The notes under the pieces are model-generated. The model searched no databases, was not told where the DNA came from, and worked only from the letters and a program-made list of their open reading frames with translations. This document shows positions 12,441 to 24,214 of a stretch of DNA of 64,000 nt, in pieces; within the stretch, counting starts at the first letter, position 1, and each line of letters starts with the position of its first letter. Both the position numbers and the translations under genes were made by a program. This DNA is from Dryocosmus kuriphilus (taxonomy: Eukaryota; Arthropoda; Insecta; Hymenoptera; Cynipidae). The stretch lies in contig CM076191.1 of the NCBI GenBank assembly GCA_038277395.1, forward strand, positions 95,253,104 to 95,317,103, in the 5' to 3' direction.

Positions 12441-13175
12441 CCCTCTAGTTTCAAGAAATCCTTTTTCATTGCCGACATCGTTCAGACCCAAAGATCGTAA
12501 AAAACCACATGTTACAAATATGTTCTCCAAGAATCTACTCAAATGAAATATTCATCCTTCTAGTAAATCCTGATTTATTTGTTTGACAAAGGTTAAAATA
12601 CAAGCTGTTGAACATTTCTATAAAACTTTTTAATACTTTAAAAAATTATATAGGAAGAACCAAAATTATAATCATTCAATGAAAATTTTTTTTAACGAAA
12701 TACTCAATATATGATGAGATTATGTAAAATAATCAAATTATTGAAACCTACTCTAATTTCACCATTATTTTAAAATCAAACATTTTATTATAAACATTTT
12801 TCCTATCTATGAACAACCTTAAAGCATCACTATCGATTGATTGGTACAAGGTTGACATTTTAATACTTGTAGTATATTCATACATATCAAGTAAGGTTAT
12901 CAAGCTGAAAAAATTATAAAAATTAATTTGAAAATTATGAATAACATTGATTTATAAAGCAAATGGAACATTATAGAGATAACAAAAATATATTTAGAAA
13001 AACTGAAAGTGGTGCATAAATCTAAGAATTATTTTGGTAAGTTACTTAATAGTATGTTTTTCCTTATTTATATGTTTCTTGATACATATCAAGTAAATAA
13101 TTGGTGTGTGTAATGCTGAAAATTGTAAGAATACACAAAATTTTTGGAAAACTGATCATGGTGCCTAGATCAAAA
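11850..13175. other. Spacer between Penelope-like repeats; poly(T) at 12381-12440
   Basis: In an intact Penelope-like element this interval would hold the reverse transcriptase and GIY-YIG nuclease; neither is recognisable. A run of 60 T at 12381-12440 (poly(A) on the minus strand) may mark a retrotransposed insert. Lysine- or phenylalanine-only open frames across it are artefacts. Confidence 0.5.
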
Positions 13176-13688
13176 TTTTTTGGTTGATTTCGTTTCAGTC
13201 TATTCAGAAAATTACATTCCTCAATACAGACGAAAAATAATAATCCGGACATACAAGTTTCTAAAAATTACTACTTCACATCATATTATTATAAGAATTT
13301 TTTTAAAAAAGATATCTTTTTAGTAAATTGAGTAAACATTCGTTATCTCAATAAAAAAGAAATCCATTAGTAATTATAGGCAACCCTAAAGACTGAAAAC
13401 GAATCATATTGTTTATTGTCCCTTTTTTAAAATTATTTATTTAATATTGAAGAGAAAACCATTATTTGTTTTTGTATAACTAACCTTTTTTCTGACAGTT
13501 CAGAAAAAAGACAGTTAAAATAAAAACAACAATGTACTTTCAAAACATTATTTTCAGGCTCATTAGAGACATTGCATAAAATGCAAAATATATTTTTCGA
13601 AAAAAAAAGAGGGAGAAAAAGGAAAGAGACAACCAAAACCAACCTCTCCCTCTTTCCTTATTCTTTCTCCGTCTTTTTTATACTACAG

Positions 13689-13738
13689 GGGTCCTACATG
13701 TTTCGAAGCCCTTGAGACTTCATCATCAGGGAAAATTT
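13689..13738 (-). ncRNA. Hammerhead-ribozyme-like motif, copy 2
   Basis: Identical core to the motif at 11341-11390: CTGATGA at 13729-13723 and GAAAC at 13704-13700 on the minus strand. Its conservation in both repeat copies mainly reflects their recent common origin. Confidence 0.45.
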
Positions 13739-13872
13739 ACAGGAAACTATAGGTGCTTAAACTTAATTATCAATTTTCAGAAACCTTATATACATAATCA
13801 CATTAAAATTAATACTCTATACAATAAAAAGTTCTTTTTGGTTCTTCCTATATCATTCATGGATACTCATAA

Positions 13873-14194
13873 TTAATAAATAACAATCTTCAACAACCAG
13901 TTAATAAGTTTGTTTTCTTTCTCTAACCATTCTTTGGTAATGAACCCTGGGACTTGTGTTTCCAAGAAACTTAAAATTTGTTTCAATTCTTGATTTAAAG
14001 TATGTATCTTAAAATAGGAATCTTTTATGGCCAAGTTCAAGATTGATTTTTTATATTTCTTGGTATTTTCCTCATACTGTTCATTATTATTCTTATTTAT
14101 GTAATCAATTTTGAAGTTTTTATTAATATCAAAAATCTTTTTTGGCAAAACCTCATGAATCTTACACTTTTTAAGAAAATCTCTTTTTAGGACA
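13873..14194 (-). pseudogene. Penelope-like element ORF, N-terminal fragment
   Basis: About 107 codons are open on the minus strand, ending at a TAA at 13873. The start resembles the N-terminal domain of Penelope-like polyproteins: FLKKCKIHEVLPKKIF, then a charged helical region with KKYKKSILNLAIKDSYFKI. The frame is open across the repeat edge at 14194, with no clear initiator Met upstream. The reverse-transcriptase domain that should follow is absent, so this is a remnant. The family call rests on my recognition of the N-terminal pattern plus the pseudo-LTR layout. Confidence 0.55.
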
Positions 14195-14910
14195 AGTTGA
14201 TCGTTAATTACTTAAATATGTTTTTAAAAAAATTAATTATTTGTGAGAAAAAAGATTCTGTAAAATATTTCTCAGAAGGTTTGAACCAAGAAAAGACTTT
14301 TTCCCCTTTACACTTTTCTCCTACAATTAACCATTGTAAAATTACAGCGTTATAAAGAATCAAATTAGCACAAAAAAACATGACATATTGACAGGTAGAC
14401 ATCTCAGCACCTATTGGATCGAAAAATTTCAAAAACAGTGCAAACTGCTTTTCAAGGTATATACTGCACCACGCAGAAAAAAAGACATTTTCCTGATCAA
14501 AGCAAAACTTTTCTTTCTACTTTTTATTGTTTATACTTTTGAATAAAAAAATTTTTAGTTTCATGAGAAAATTTCTTTTTCCTGTGTGTTTCTTGCTAAG
14601 CAACTTTAAATTTCAAGCTTAAATAATGTTAAATCGAAATATTTTTAAAAGTTTGGTTTCAATTTTAAATAATTCAAAATTGTAAAATTAAAATACAATT
14701 TTAAAATATATTAAAAATATATATACTGAAAAAAGTGAGAAGGCGTTATAATTTCTGAATCACTTTAAAATAAACCTGAAAAATATGTTTTAATTTTTTG
14801 AGAAAGAAAACATGTTTTTTTTTTTCCATGTACATAGTGTGTTTTCTGTTTGGATTCATAATTTTAAGTAACAAACACCAAGACAAATAGCTCAGACGGC
14901 TATATTTTAT
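14195..14910. repeat. Dispersed repeat, copy 1 (partner at 18212-18835)
   Basis: Starts TTGATCGTTAATTA at the edge of Penelope-like copy 2. It shares long stretches with 18212-18835, including CAGGTAGACATCTCAGCACC, CTTTTCAAGGTATATAC and TTTGGATTCATAATTT. It ends in a tRNA A-box-like phrase, ATAGCTCAGACGGCTA. No protein seen. Confidence 0.75.
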
Positions 14911-16309
14911 TTTCCAGCCAAAGACATAAGGAGGAAAAATGTGGTGCCTTATTTTGGTTTACGTTTTCAAGAACCTAAATGCTATTGATTAGAGTGGGTA
15001 GGAAATACAATTTTTTCGACTAGTAGATTAATTCATCCTAATATTGGGTAAAAATTGTATTTGCCCAACAGTAGCAAGGCCTCATAATTCAAGGTATTTC
15101 AAGATATATTGTGTTGACTGTAAATTAAAAAAAAAATTTAAAACATATCTAGCTAAAAAATTCTTCAGTTTTTTTTAAAGAAACATGCTACAAGAGACTA
15201 CATTCACAATCTTGAAACCAAGGAAACTTTTTTTTCATGATAACGGACGAGTGGCATCTTTTTTCAATCAAAGCTAAAGAAATGTGAAGCACAACATGTT
15301 TACATTTTAAAAAAATGTGCACTCAACACAATGCAAGAAAATTTTTTTTTCACATTTTCAAAAAGTGCTAACCCGAACATACATTTCTTTAAATTTCTTA
15401 TATTATTATTCACTTTAAAAAATTGTAGCTAAAAATATCAACAAACTTTTTTACCCAACAGGAATTTTTTAAAATTGATATTACTTGAATTTTCAAATCC
15501 ACACATAGAACACAATATATTATCCGATCAAACTCAAAGGTAGGCTTAATACTGTTGGTCAAATACAACTTTTACCTACTATTAGAATCCGCTATTAAAA
15601 AAGGTATTTTTTCGGCGTACTAAACTGTTGTTCTACATATTCCATAATTTCCTTCAAAATATTTAATTTACAAAAATTTATTTCATTAATTACATTTTTC
15701 CTTACGTAACATCTGAAACGTTCACTCTCAGATGCCTAAATAATTGAAATAGTATAGTATAAATGCAAGAATAAGTAGAAAAAACAAAAAAAAAAAGACA
15801 AGAAAAAAACGTAGAGATAAGGTATTTTAATACTAATAGCTTTTATTTTTTCAGCAAAAAACATAAGAAAGAATGCTGTAATGTAATTAGTAAGTCACAA
15901 CATATTTTTGTCAAATAACTTTTTTTTCTTATGTAATAAGCCGTGGATATTTCTGCCGTGCAGGTTAACATTAGACTTATTATATAATTAAGACAGACAA
16001 TATTGTTTACATTTCCAGTTTATTTTAAAATTCTCCACACTGCCGAAGCCAAGAAAAACAATCTGCATCATATTATAATTATTCATACAATATAAATCTA
16101 TAATTACTGATACAAAATATAAACCTGTATTCAATGAAATTGTTAATATTTGTATGTAATGCAAACAAATTTGCATTCGTAAACTTATAATAGTATGAAT
16201 AAAAAAAAGTACACACAAAACAATATTTTACTTGAAGTTACTCGTTTATCACCTGCCATTTATACTATACTGATTTAAATATTATGCTTCATTTAACCAA
16301 ATGAACGGT
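14911..16309. other. No gene seen
   Basis: Very AT-rich, with many poly(A) and poly(T) runs. Nothing coding or repeated is recognised. Confidence 0.4.
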
Positions 16310-17330
16310 TCATATTAATTGAATTATGCATTATACATTCGATGAATTTCGAGCGGAATCTGACGAGATAAGTATTGAAAGTCATTAAAGGTTTTGTAAA
16401 GTTTTTATAAGTAAGCTTGTGATTATAGGTTAATAACTTTTCATACTTTCAGAAACGTTTTCTATTCCTCGGAAACATGATAAATATTTTCATTTAAAAT
16501 AATAATTAATATTTAATTTTATATACACTTAGTAATTTATGCAAAGAAGTAACCTATGAATTTACGTTCCGACTGCTCCCAATATTAATGTAGTGTTGAT
16601 TAATTTATAATGAATTAAAAAGTAAATATCAATTAGTATCATTCTAATTGTAAAATATTAAAAATCAATTCAAAAATAAGACTTAAATAATAAAAAATAA
16701 ACCCTTCAAAGTGCGATATAGGTTATTAACTTATAATCTTAAAATCCCTTATATATTTTAACTTTACAAACCTCCAATGTCTTGTATATTCCCTGGATCT
16801 AAAAACATTCCATATATATAATAATTCCTGCAAGTCATACACATAATTTCAGGACTACATATTTGTAGTATTTAGTTCACCTGTCAATTTTGTAAACACG
16901 GTAAACACTGAACGCATGCACACACATGCATGTGTATGAGAAGCTGAGAATCGACTCGACTCGACTCTCCAAAACATAAATTAATAAATTTGCTTGCAAT
17001 CGTCGAGAATCTGAACATTTTAATCGGTCATCTTCGCCCATCTTCGGCTTTTCACGAGGCACAGCCGCATCCGACATGCCGAGTGCGAGCGAGGAAATAT
17101 CGAAGGTCAAAACAGAAAATCACGGCCCGTTCAGTTTGTTTACTCGTTGCCACGGAAACGATGAAACGTTCTAGAGGGCAGTACCTACCTATAGGCGAAA
17201 ATGTATAATAGTTAGATATATATATATATCGGTCGTCCCCACCACTGACCCTAACCGCATCTATTGTATATAATATCTTTGCTTTCACTATGCATAAATG
17301 TGTGAAGTGATGCACATAACCTCATAGATG
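16310..17330. repeat. Dispersed repeat, copy 1 (partner at 24045-24615)
   Basis: Two blocks, 16310-16375 and 16880-17270, match 24045-24155 and 24220-24590. Shared landmarks are GAGCGGAATCTGACGAGATA, ACGAGGCACAGCCGCATCC and CACGGAAACGATGAAACGTT. In copy 2 the blocks are separated by a (TA)n tract, and here by about 500 bp of unrelated DNA. The GC-rich core has overlapping short frames on both strands in both copies, which are not conserved as protein. Confidence 0.75.
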
Positions 17331-18211
17331 CCTCGTGTCATGTGCAATTTCCTGAGTATAAATCAACGTTATTCTGAAAAGATTCAAGACAAGTGGAAGG
17401 AAACAGCGACTTCGATTCAGGGAAAACCCGCCACTTTCGCATCTCTCAAGAGGCAGTGGAAGTCGATTTTTCGCCGCGCTTGAAATAAAAAATAGTATAC
17501 ACATAGATATAACGTAATAGATGAGGTAACGAATTAGGTCGGCCACATAACGGTAGTTGGCGCCACAGAAAAGTTTTGTGGCCCTGTAGCTTCGACCACA
17601 TACTTGTAGAGGCACTGGCGATGCATATAGCGCCAAATATGAAATGATTGAAAATCGAAAATGATTATAGTGCTGAATAGTTGCTACGTGATATTGCAGA
17701 TGATATAAAAAAAGCTACTGGCTTTTTGAAATCAAAAATAGTTTATCGTAATGAAGTCAAAAATCAAAATTCTTTAAGTTCAAACGATTTCCATACGAAA
17801 CTTTAGATTCACATAAAGAATGACCCGCTGACCAGCCCTCTTGCACCGAGTATACCTGTACAACTTTAAAGATTAAAGGGATGGTGCAGTTGGCAAATTG
17901 TATGCGACTAATGACTAATCTATAACGGGAGGCAATAGAAATATACTAATTTGAAGGACACTTTCCTATTAAAGTATATTCAATATGTCTATCAATATTT
18001 TTTCTAAATGGTTCACCTACAAGTTGTTCCTTTTGGTGTCAAAATGATTTATGGATTTTGTCAGAATTTGAAAAAAATATTTAGAAGTTATTTGAATAAA
18101 ATACGTTATTTTAGTTAAATAAGCTGTGTAATTGAAATATTTTACTTTGAAACGCATCCAATATATTCTTTTTCAAGAAATATGTTCATAAAATCCAGGG
18201 TACTTTTTCGA
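17331..18211. other. Spacer with the 17405-17475 shared block
   Basis: 17405-17475 is the reverse complement of 7193-7252 (core CCGCCACTTTCGCATCTCT). The rest is AT-rich without a recognised gene. A 104-residue minus frame at 17322-17636 covers this block and has no domain. Confidence 0.5.
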
Positions 18212-18835
18212 AAAGTTGGTCGTTAATTATTTAAACAAGTTAGAAAAAAAGAAATTCATTATTTATGTGAGAAAGAAGATTCTGTAAAAAAACATTTTTC
18301 AGAAGTTTTGAACCAAGAAAAGACTTTTTCCCCGTTTAGACTTTTCCCCTACAATCAACCGTTGTAAAGTTACAGCATTATAAAGAATTAAATTAGCACA
18401 AGAAAACTTGATTATTATTTACAGGTAGACATCTCAGCACCTATTGGATCAAAAAAAAAGTACAAATTGCTTTTCAAGGTATATACGGTACCACACAGAA
18501 AAAATCAATTTTCCCTATCAAAGTAAATGTTAAATGAAAATATTTTTAAAATCTTGGTTTCAATTTTAATTAATTCAAAATTGTAAAACTCTAAAATACA
18601 GTTTTTAAATATATTTGAAAATATATACGGGAAAAAGTAAAGACGTTATAGAATTTCTAAATCACTTTAAAATGAAGGTGAAAAATAAATTGGAATTTTT
18701 TTCAAAAGAAAACTTTTTTTTGGCCAGGTAATCTGTTTCCTATTTGGATTCATAATTTCAATACGAAACTACCATGACGAGTAGCTCACACGGCAACGTT
18801 CTGAGTTTGTAGTCGGAAGGTTGCAGGCTCGATTC
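18212..18835. repeat. Dispersed repeat, copy 2 (partner at 14195-14910)
   Basis: Diverged copy as described for 14195-14910. Its right end is a better preserved tRNA-like block (18775-18846), so the family may be SINE-related or may have inserted beside one. Confidence 0.75.
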
Positions 18836-18846
18836 TCGGTATCTGC
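18775..18846 (+). repeat. tRNA-like (SINE head-like) block
   Basis: The A-box-like TAGCTCACACGG at 18782 is followed, about 34 bases later, by the B-box-like GGCTCGATTCT. A possible 5-bp anticodon stem (TCTGA/TCGGA) lies between them. The acceptor stem does not close well, so this is a tRNA-derived repeat head or pseudogene rather than a working tRNA. Confidence 0.5.
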
Positions 18847-19645
18847 ACTATTTTTATTTTTGTTTGTTTTTTTTTTATTTTACAAAAATGAACATTTACG
18901 TTTATTTTTCAATGAAAAACTCGCTTTTTAAAAACTTTTTTGGAAAACTTTCTATTTTCAATTGTAATTGCCGTGAAAATATATTTAAAATCGTTAAATA
19001 TTATTATTGTGCTAACGTTTTTGATAGCTGGATTTACATTTTTCTTTTTCATATCCTATTCAAAACATAATTTTGCGTTTACATTCTCATTTTAAAATTT
19101 AAACAAATTGATCAAATTAATCATTTTCTTAGAAAATAAAATTGTTTGCGAAAAAAGTTTAAAAAGAGCGAGTTTTTAATGGGGAAAAAACACTTAAAAT
19201 ATTCATTTTTGTAAAATTGAAAGAAATAGAAGAAAATTGAATATAGAAACATTTTAATAAATTAGAGAATTATTTTTCAAATCGATAAGACGGACGATGA
19301 ATTTTTTTAAGTCGTTTATCTCGAAACTGGCCAAATATTGCGTTAATTTTATTTTAACAGCAAATTAGATGCAATTTGTTTTGAAAGCCATTGTCTTCAA
19401 GGCTCTGATGGATACTTTACGACACACTTACCAATTTGGAGAAAATTTCACTGCGATTTTAAATATTTACGACTTATTTGTCGTTTATCGTGTGTGTTTG
19501 GATTATTTTTGAAAATTAAAATGTCACTAAGAAATTGCTGTGCTTATAGAAGTTGCACTAATCGGAGAGGTGACGAAGGTGTTGTGCTGTTTCATTTTCC
19601 CAAAAAAAGCGACAGACAAGTTTGCTCGATGGATTAAAAAATCAG

Positions 19646-21464
19646 GTGAGTGACAAAAAAGATTATTTTTAGTGCCTGTAAAGTTGGCATGTAGGTCAGT
19701 GTAGACAATTTGTACTTTTTTGGTTGGCAGAATAGTATTCAGGGAGTTAAATCATGTGAGTCTTTAGACAGCATCATGTCTAGAAAAATTGCCTCTTAAC
19801 ACCTAAAATGAATTTCTATTTTTTGAAATTAAAAAACCTTTTCATTTTTTTCCGTAAACTCTAAAATCGGCTTTATCGTTCCTCATCCTTTTTTAAATTC
19901 AGTTGTATAAGTTTACATAGTACATACCTCTTAAAGTATACATTTTCCAATTAAAATTTTCTAGCTAATTCATTTTCTGTTTATACAAGTCTTTATTTGA
20001 AAATGTTGCCAAAAATGTTCCTTGTTCGTAAAAGTCAGGTTACCTTTGAGACCAGCAAATCGGGTAAACGGGAAAATAACTGGGGACTTTTTTGAGACCT
20101 GAAAAACGAAACCGAAATGACCGGAAATTTATTTCTTGATCGGGGTTTTTAAAAATTTTTAGTAAAAAAACTTTTACAATCTCTTAAAATGTCACACACT
20201 TCATATCGCATGAAATTATGCAATTTTTAATGAGTTCAATTTGGAGGCTTGAACAATTATTAGAAATGGAAAACTTTTGCAATTCAACAATTTTAATCTT
20301 TAAAACTGTACTTAATTAAATTTAAAAACAAAAAACTACAGTGTTCATAATTTTGGATTGAAATATTGAATTAAAATTTCAATTATTCCACAATTTCGAA
20401 ATTTTCATTTGTAACTGAAATGTTTGAATTTTAAACAGCATTCATCACAATTTGCTAATTATTAATTCAAAACGATTTTAATTTTGAAAACTCAATCTTC
20501 CAGGATTCCTTTAATAAAGGAAAATATTTGATTCAAGAGGCAGTCGAGATCTTATCTTTTGGTAACGCATGGGAAATAGAGGCAAAAGATGGGAGTCGCC
20601 GCTCGACCACCTGTTTTTTTTGTCTTGGGCACGCTTCTACATTTTTATAATAATATAATACGAGAATCAGTAAATATTTCTTTGCGTTCTTGATCTCGTT
20701 TAGAAAGTAAGATTTCATAATTGAATTTAGCGGATACTAAATTTTGTACCTTTACTTCCGTAAAGCATGCAGAGACTGAAAGTTGAGAATCAAAAATTGG
20801 TCAAAATCGGAAAATACGTAGGTCTTTCTCACACGTTATATCGGTTTCTATTTATCGACGTTAGCTACTTTCTCAGACAAACCATATTTTAATTCGATTT
20901 TCGTAAGTGGTTGCACAATTTTGACCGATAGTGTATATTTTTAAGATTTACACTTTACAGGGATCACAGTCATTCCCCTTCCCCTTTTTTTAAATCCCCA
21001 TTTTTTCCTATTTTCTTAAAATTGACCCTTTTTCCCCTTTTCTCTTTAAATATATAAAAATGGAAATGTGAAAACCGGGAACAGAAATGTTTGTCCAATA
21101 TATAATTGAGATTTTGAAACACTTAAATTGTAAACTGTTTCAGTTTAAAGAATTAATATTTACAATTAATAATTTCTTAAGCTTTGAATACTCAGTTTTG
21201 AAATTGACTAATTTTTACTTTTAATTTTAAATTGTCCACCTTTAAGAATGGTAGGTACCTTAAAATGATGCAAATGAAAAATAAATTAGAATTAGGTATC
21301 GAAAACTACAGCATTTGAAAATTTTACATCTTGAGCATTTCAAACATTACAAAAGTTTTTATTAAAATAATTAAAATTGAAAAAGTATAAAGTGACATTT
21401 AATGTTTTAATTATACATATCTTTCTACTAAGAAATGAAGAGATTTACGTTCAAAAAAAAAAAA
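19646..21464. other. First part of THAP-b intron; no gene seen
   Basis: AT-rich. A less AT-rich patch at 20530-20640 gives a minus frame containing VVERRLPSFASISHALPK. I have a vague sense of similar text in insect repeats but cannot name a family. Confidence 0.4.
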
Positions 21465-22622
21465 AATCTGCTCACTTTTCGCACATTCTTATCACGCGCT
21501 TCGCTCGCAAGATTGAGCGTCTCTATGGCGCGCGATCAGGTGGTCGTCGCGCTTCGCCCTCGGATGTTTTTGGTCCTCACACTTCGTGCTCGGGTTTCGT
21601 TACTTGGGCCGTAAACGTTCAATACCCCTACTTTTAATGAAATTATTAAACTTAAATTTTATTAAAAATAACAAAAGAATTTTTTTACTTAAGGCTCTAT
21701 CGGCCTTAAGGAATACATTCTCATCACGACACTCGCGCTTCGCGCTCGACAACTACTTTTTTTTTAAATCCATTGTCGATTAGTAAAATTTTTTTGTGAT
21801 TTTCAAAATTTTTACAATGCAGGTTTTCGATTCTTAAAAGTAAAACGATGAGTGTTATAAAAAAAATCTTTTAAAATAAATCTAATAACTTTTCTGATGA
21901 GAATGTAAAAACTTGTAGGTTTTTCCAACATAAACAATTCTGCTTCTTAATATTTTCTCAAATCTTGCATAGTTTAGCTGAAAAGTAGATTTTAGTTATT
22001 CGAGAGAATAACTGAAAAATTACGCGCCTTTACAAAAAAATGATAGAAATCAAATTTGTAAATCCTTTTGAGGTAAACAACTTTGTTTCTTATCATTATT
22101 TTCGTATCTTGAATATTTTGGCAGGAAATTTGAATTTTTTATTTTTAATAACGTTTTCTCGATTAAAACAAAAACCTTACATCGTATCAAAAAATCGTTT
22201 AAACAAAATTTTTAGATTTTTTTATATGAAAAATTTTACTTTGTAATATTTTTTTGTAATAAAAAACTTTAGCTAAACATTAGCCGAAACGTTGATTTTT
22301 TTATTTTGTAAAAAACATTTTTCATGGATAAAACCATAACCGTCAGTCAAAAGTAGCTGGTTAAGGAACTCGTCCTTTCCTTTTTGGACCCTTAAAAATT
22401 GTGCCAAAGCGCCATCCAATTTGATGATTCTTTCAAAAGTTATCGCGGTAACAGACGCCGACGCCGACGACGACAACGACGGCAACAGCAGACAAACAGA
22501 CAACGTCGTAAAAACTATTTTTTCTCACTCAGGGGGTCTCAAAACGTGGAGATTTGATGAAAACTGGGAAGGTCAAATTTTACATAAATCTAATACCTTC
22601 TCATTCAGATGAGAATGTAAAA
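21465..22622 (+). mobile_element. FB-C copy 2: single full-length unit
   Basis: The left end is AATCTGCTCACTTTTCGCAC followed by ATTCTTATCACGCGCTTCGC. The right end is ACCTTCTCATTCAGATGAGA then ATGTAA. Modules in order are the GC-rich palindrome block (21490-21600), TTAAGGAATACATTCTCATC (21707), CACTCGCGCTTCGCGCTCGA (21730), AAACAACTTTGTTTCTTATC (22075), GGAACTCGTCCTTTCC and the terminal motif. It lies wholly inside the THAP-b intron. It is the cleanest guide to unit length (about 1.16 kb). No protein seen. Confidence 0.85.
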
Positions 22623-22702
22623 ATTAAATTTTAATTTTTAAAAAAAAAAATGAAAATCATCTTCGAAGTCTGATCAAATTCTTAGAAATCTAGAAATCTG
22701 AA

Positions 22703-22782
22703 CTCTATAAACCAAAAGAACCAAATTTTGACAAGCACAAAAAAATAATTGACCAAATTTGGTTCTTTTGATTTATAAGAGA
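22703..22782 (+). other. 80-nt near-perfect hairpin
   Basis: The left arm, starting CTCTATAAACCAAAAGAACC, pairs with the right arm ending TTGATTTATAAGAG: about 26 of 29 positions, with a loop of about 22 nt. It sits about 45 nt upstream of THAP-b exon 2. The size suits a precursor microRNA or a tiny MITE; sequence alone does not decide. Confidence 0.6.
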
Positions 22783-23253
22783 GCCAGTTCTGTTGAAAGT
22801 AGAACAAAATTGTTTGTTTGCTTTGTAGGAATTGATCCAGATAACATCCTCTGGAGAATTATGATCTGCAATGCACACTTTCGTAGTGAGTACTTCACTA
22901 CCCCTAAGCATGAGAGGCTGATCCTTTCCGATTCTGTGGACCCTGTGGATTACAGAGAAGTAGACACTTCCTGCAATTTAAATTTTGATCCTATGAAAGC
23001 GGTAAGAGTGTATAATCGTAATGAAGCGGTGACGGTAAATGTATCATCAAAAGTAGACGTAGGCTTCCATCATCCTTCGCCTGTAAAAGATTTGTCTGAA
23101 ATTCAAACAGCTACTGCTACAGAGGAAGAGGTGATAACAATTCGCATTCCTTCGCCACCAGCAACTCTTCCTGATGAAGCAGAAAATGTGGTGCAAAAGG
23201 AAGAGGTGCTGAAAGAATTCGTTAAAGAGATAATGAAATTCGATATATATTAG

Positions 23254-24044
23254 ATTAACTGTGTAGGTGAAAAGTTCAAATACCTATATGAAAAAAGTTA
23301 ACGATTTTTTTTTCATCACGTTCTTAAAAGTGGTCATGGATACTTTCCAACGTTTGAGGAGTCGAGCAAATTTTGAGAAAAGTAAATGTTTCAGCGGGAA
23401 AGTTGTTAGGAAAAGAATAAAGAAATTTTCCTGAAAATATTACACATAAAAAATAACTACTTGTACTTTTAGCTTGAAAAACATTTTTTTTAGGACACTT
23501 TTCATACATTCTGCAATTTCTTCAGATGTGCACTACATATTCAAAGAATAATGCAGAAATGATCGTTTTGTTTACATTTTGTACAGTGTTTGTACATTAT
23601 TGTCAAGTTTTCTAGAAAATAATGAGCACTCATTATTGCTCGTATTTACATTAATGGAGCTGGACTGTAGCTCCGTTCTGGTTATAATTTAAAAAATTTT
23701 TTAATTGTTATGTTAATTTAATATTATCTAATGGATATGCCGATAAGTTGTTTTACTTTTTACATTCAGATTCAATTATAGATCTTATAATATTTATTAC
23801 ACTAACAATGATACGAGCACTCACGAAGATTACATTTTTCAAATTATCAGAATTCTTTATGAATTAATCCTAGTATTCAAAAATCTATATTTGTAACACT
23901 GTAATGACATACTTAAAGTTTAATTATTCAATCTGAAGAGGGAATTAGAGTAATTGCGAAACGTACTTACATTGAACTTTCATATTAATAAACGATAATT
24001 GTCTGGAAGCTGTCGTTCTGACCTTTGGTCTTATTTATTTAATA
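23254..24044. other. Downstream of THAP-b; no gene seen
   Basis: AT-rich 3' flank of the THAP-b stop. No clear poly(A) signal plus GT-rich element close to the stop. Nothing else recognised. Confidence 0.4.
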
Positions 24045-24153
24045 TTAATTGAATTATGCAGGTATATACTTCGACCGAGAATTTCTCTCCTGTAAATAAT
24101 GATATATTTATTAATAAAATTGATGAATTTTGAGCGGAATCTAACGAGATAAG

Positions 24154-24214
<61 letters not shown>

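Larger units (their letters stand above)
13176..14194 (-). repeat. Penelope-like pseudo-LTR, copy 2
   Basis: Second copy of the 1.02-kb direct repeat, 2.35 kb from the first. It differs by a few single-base and short homopolymer changes. It keeps the longer open frame on the minus strand (13873-14194) and the same hammerhead-like motif at 13689-13738. Confidence 0.7.
19521..23253 (+). pseudogene. THAP-domain gene, two exons, one frameshift (THAP-b)
   Basis: Exon 1 (19521-19645) encodes MSLRNCCAYRSC..., with Cys7 and Cys12 as the first zinc ligands, then VLFHFPKKSD and a Trp. Its donor is GTGAGT at 19646. Exon 2 (22829-23253) follows the acceptor TTTGTAG and supplies the other ligands in ICNAHFRSEYF (CxxHF), completing a C2CH THAP finger. 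It then gives an acidic, low-complexity tail of about 110 residues ending at TAG. Both exons join in phase 1. One extra base near 19612, after FPKKSDRQ, shifts exon 1; alignment with THAP-a shows where. This is either a true mutation or a sequencing error, and if an error the gene could be intact. THAP proteins bind DNA in the nucleus. The tail has no recognised domain. The intron contains an FB-C element and a hairpin. Confidence 0.75.

Noticed and set aside
12294..12542. Poly-Phe and poly-Lys open frames
   Set aside because: They are translations of a 60-base T run; no domain and no codon structure.
10829..14194. Ordinary LTR retrotransposon
   Set aside because: The direct repeats start and end with TG/CA-like bases, but there is no primer-binding site, polypurine tract, gag or pol. 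The repeat contains a Penelope-like frame start instead.
20533..20718. 61-residue minus frame with VVERRLPSFASISHALPK
   Set aside because: It seemed vaguely familiar from insect repeats but I cannot support a gene or a named element.
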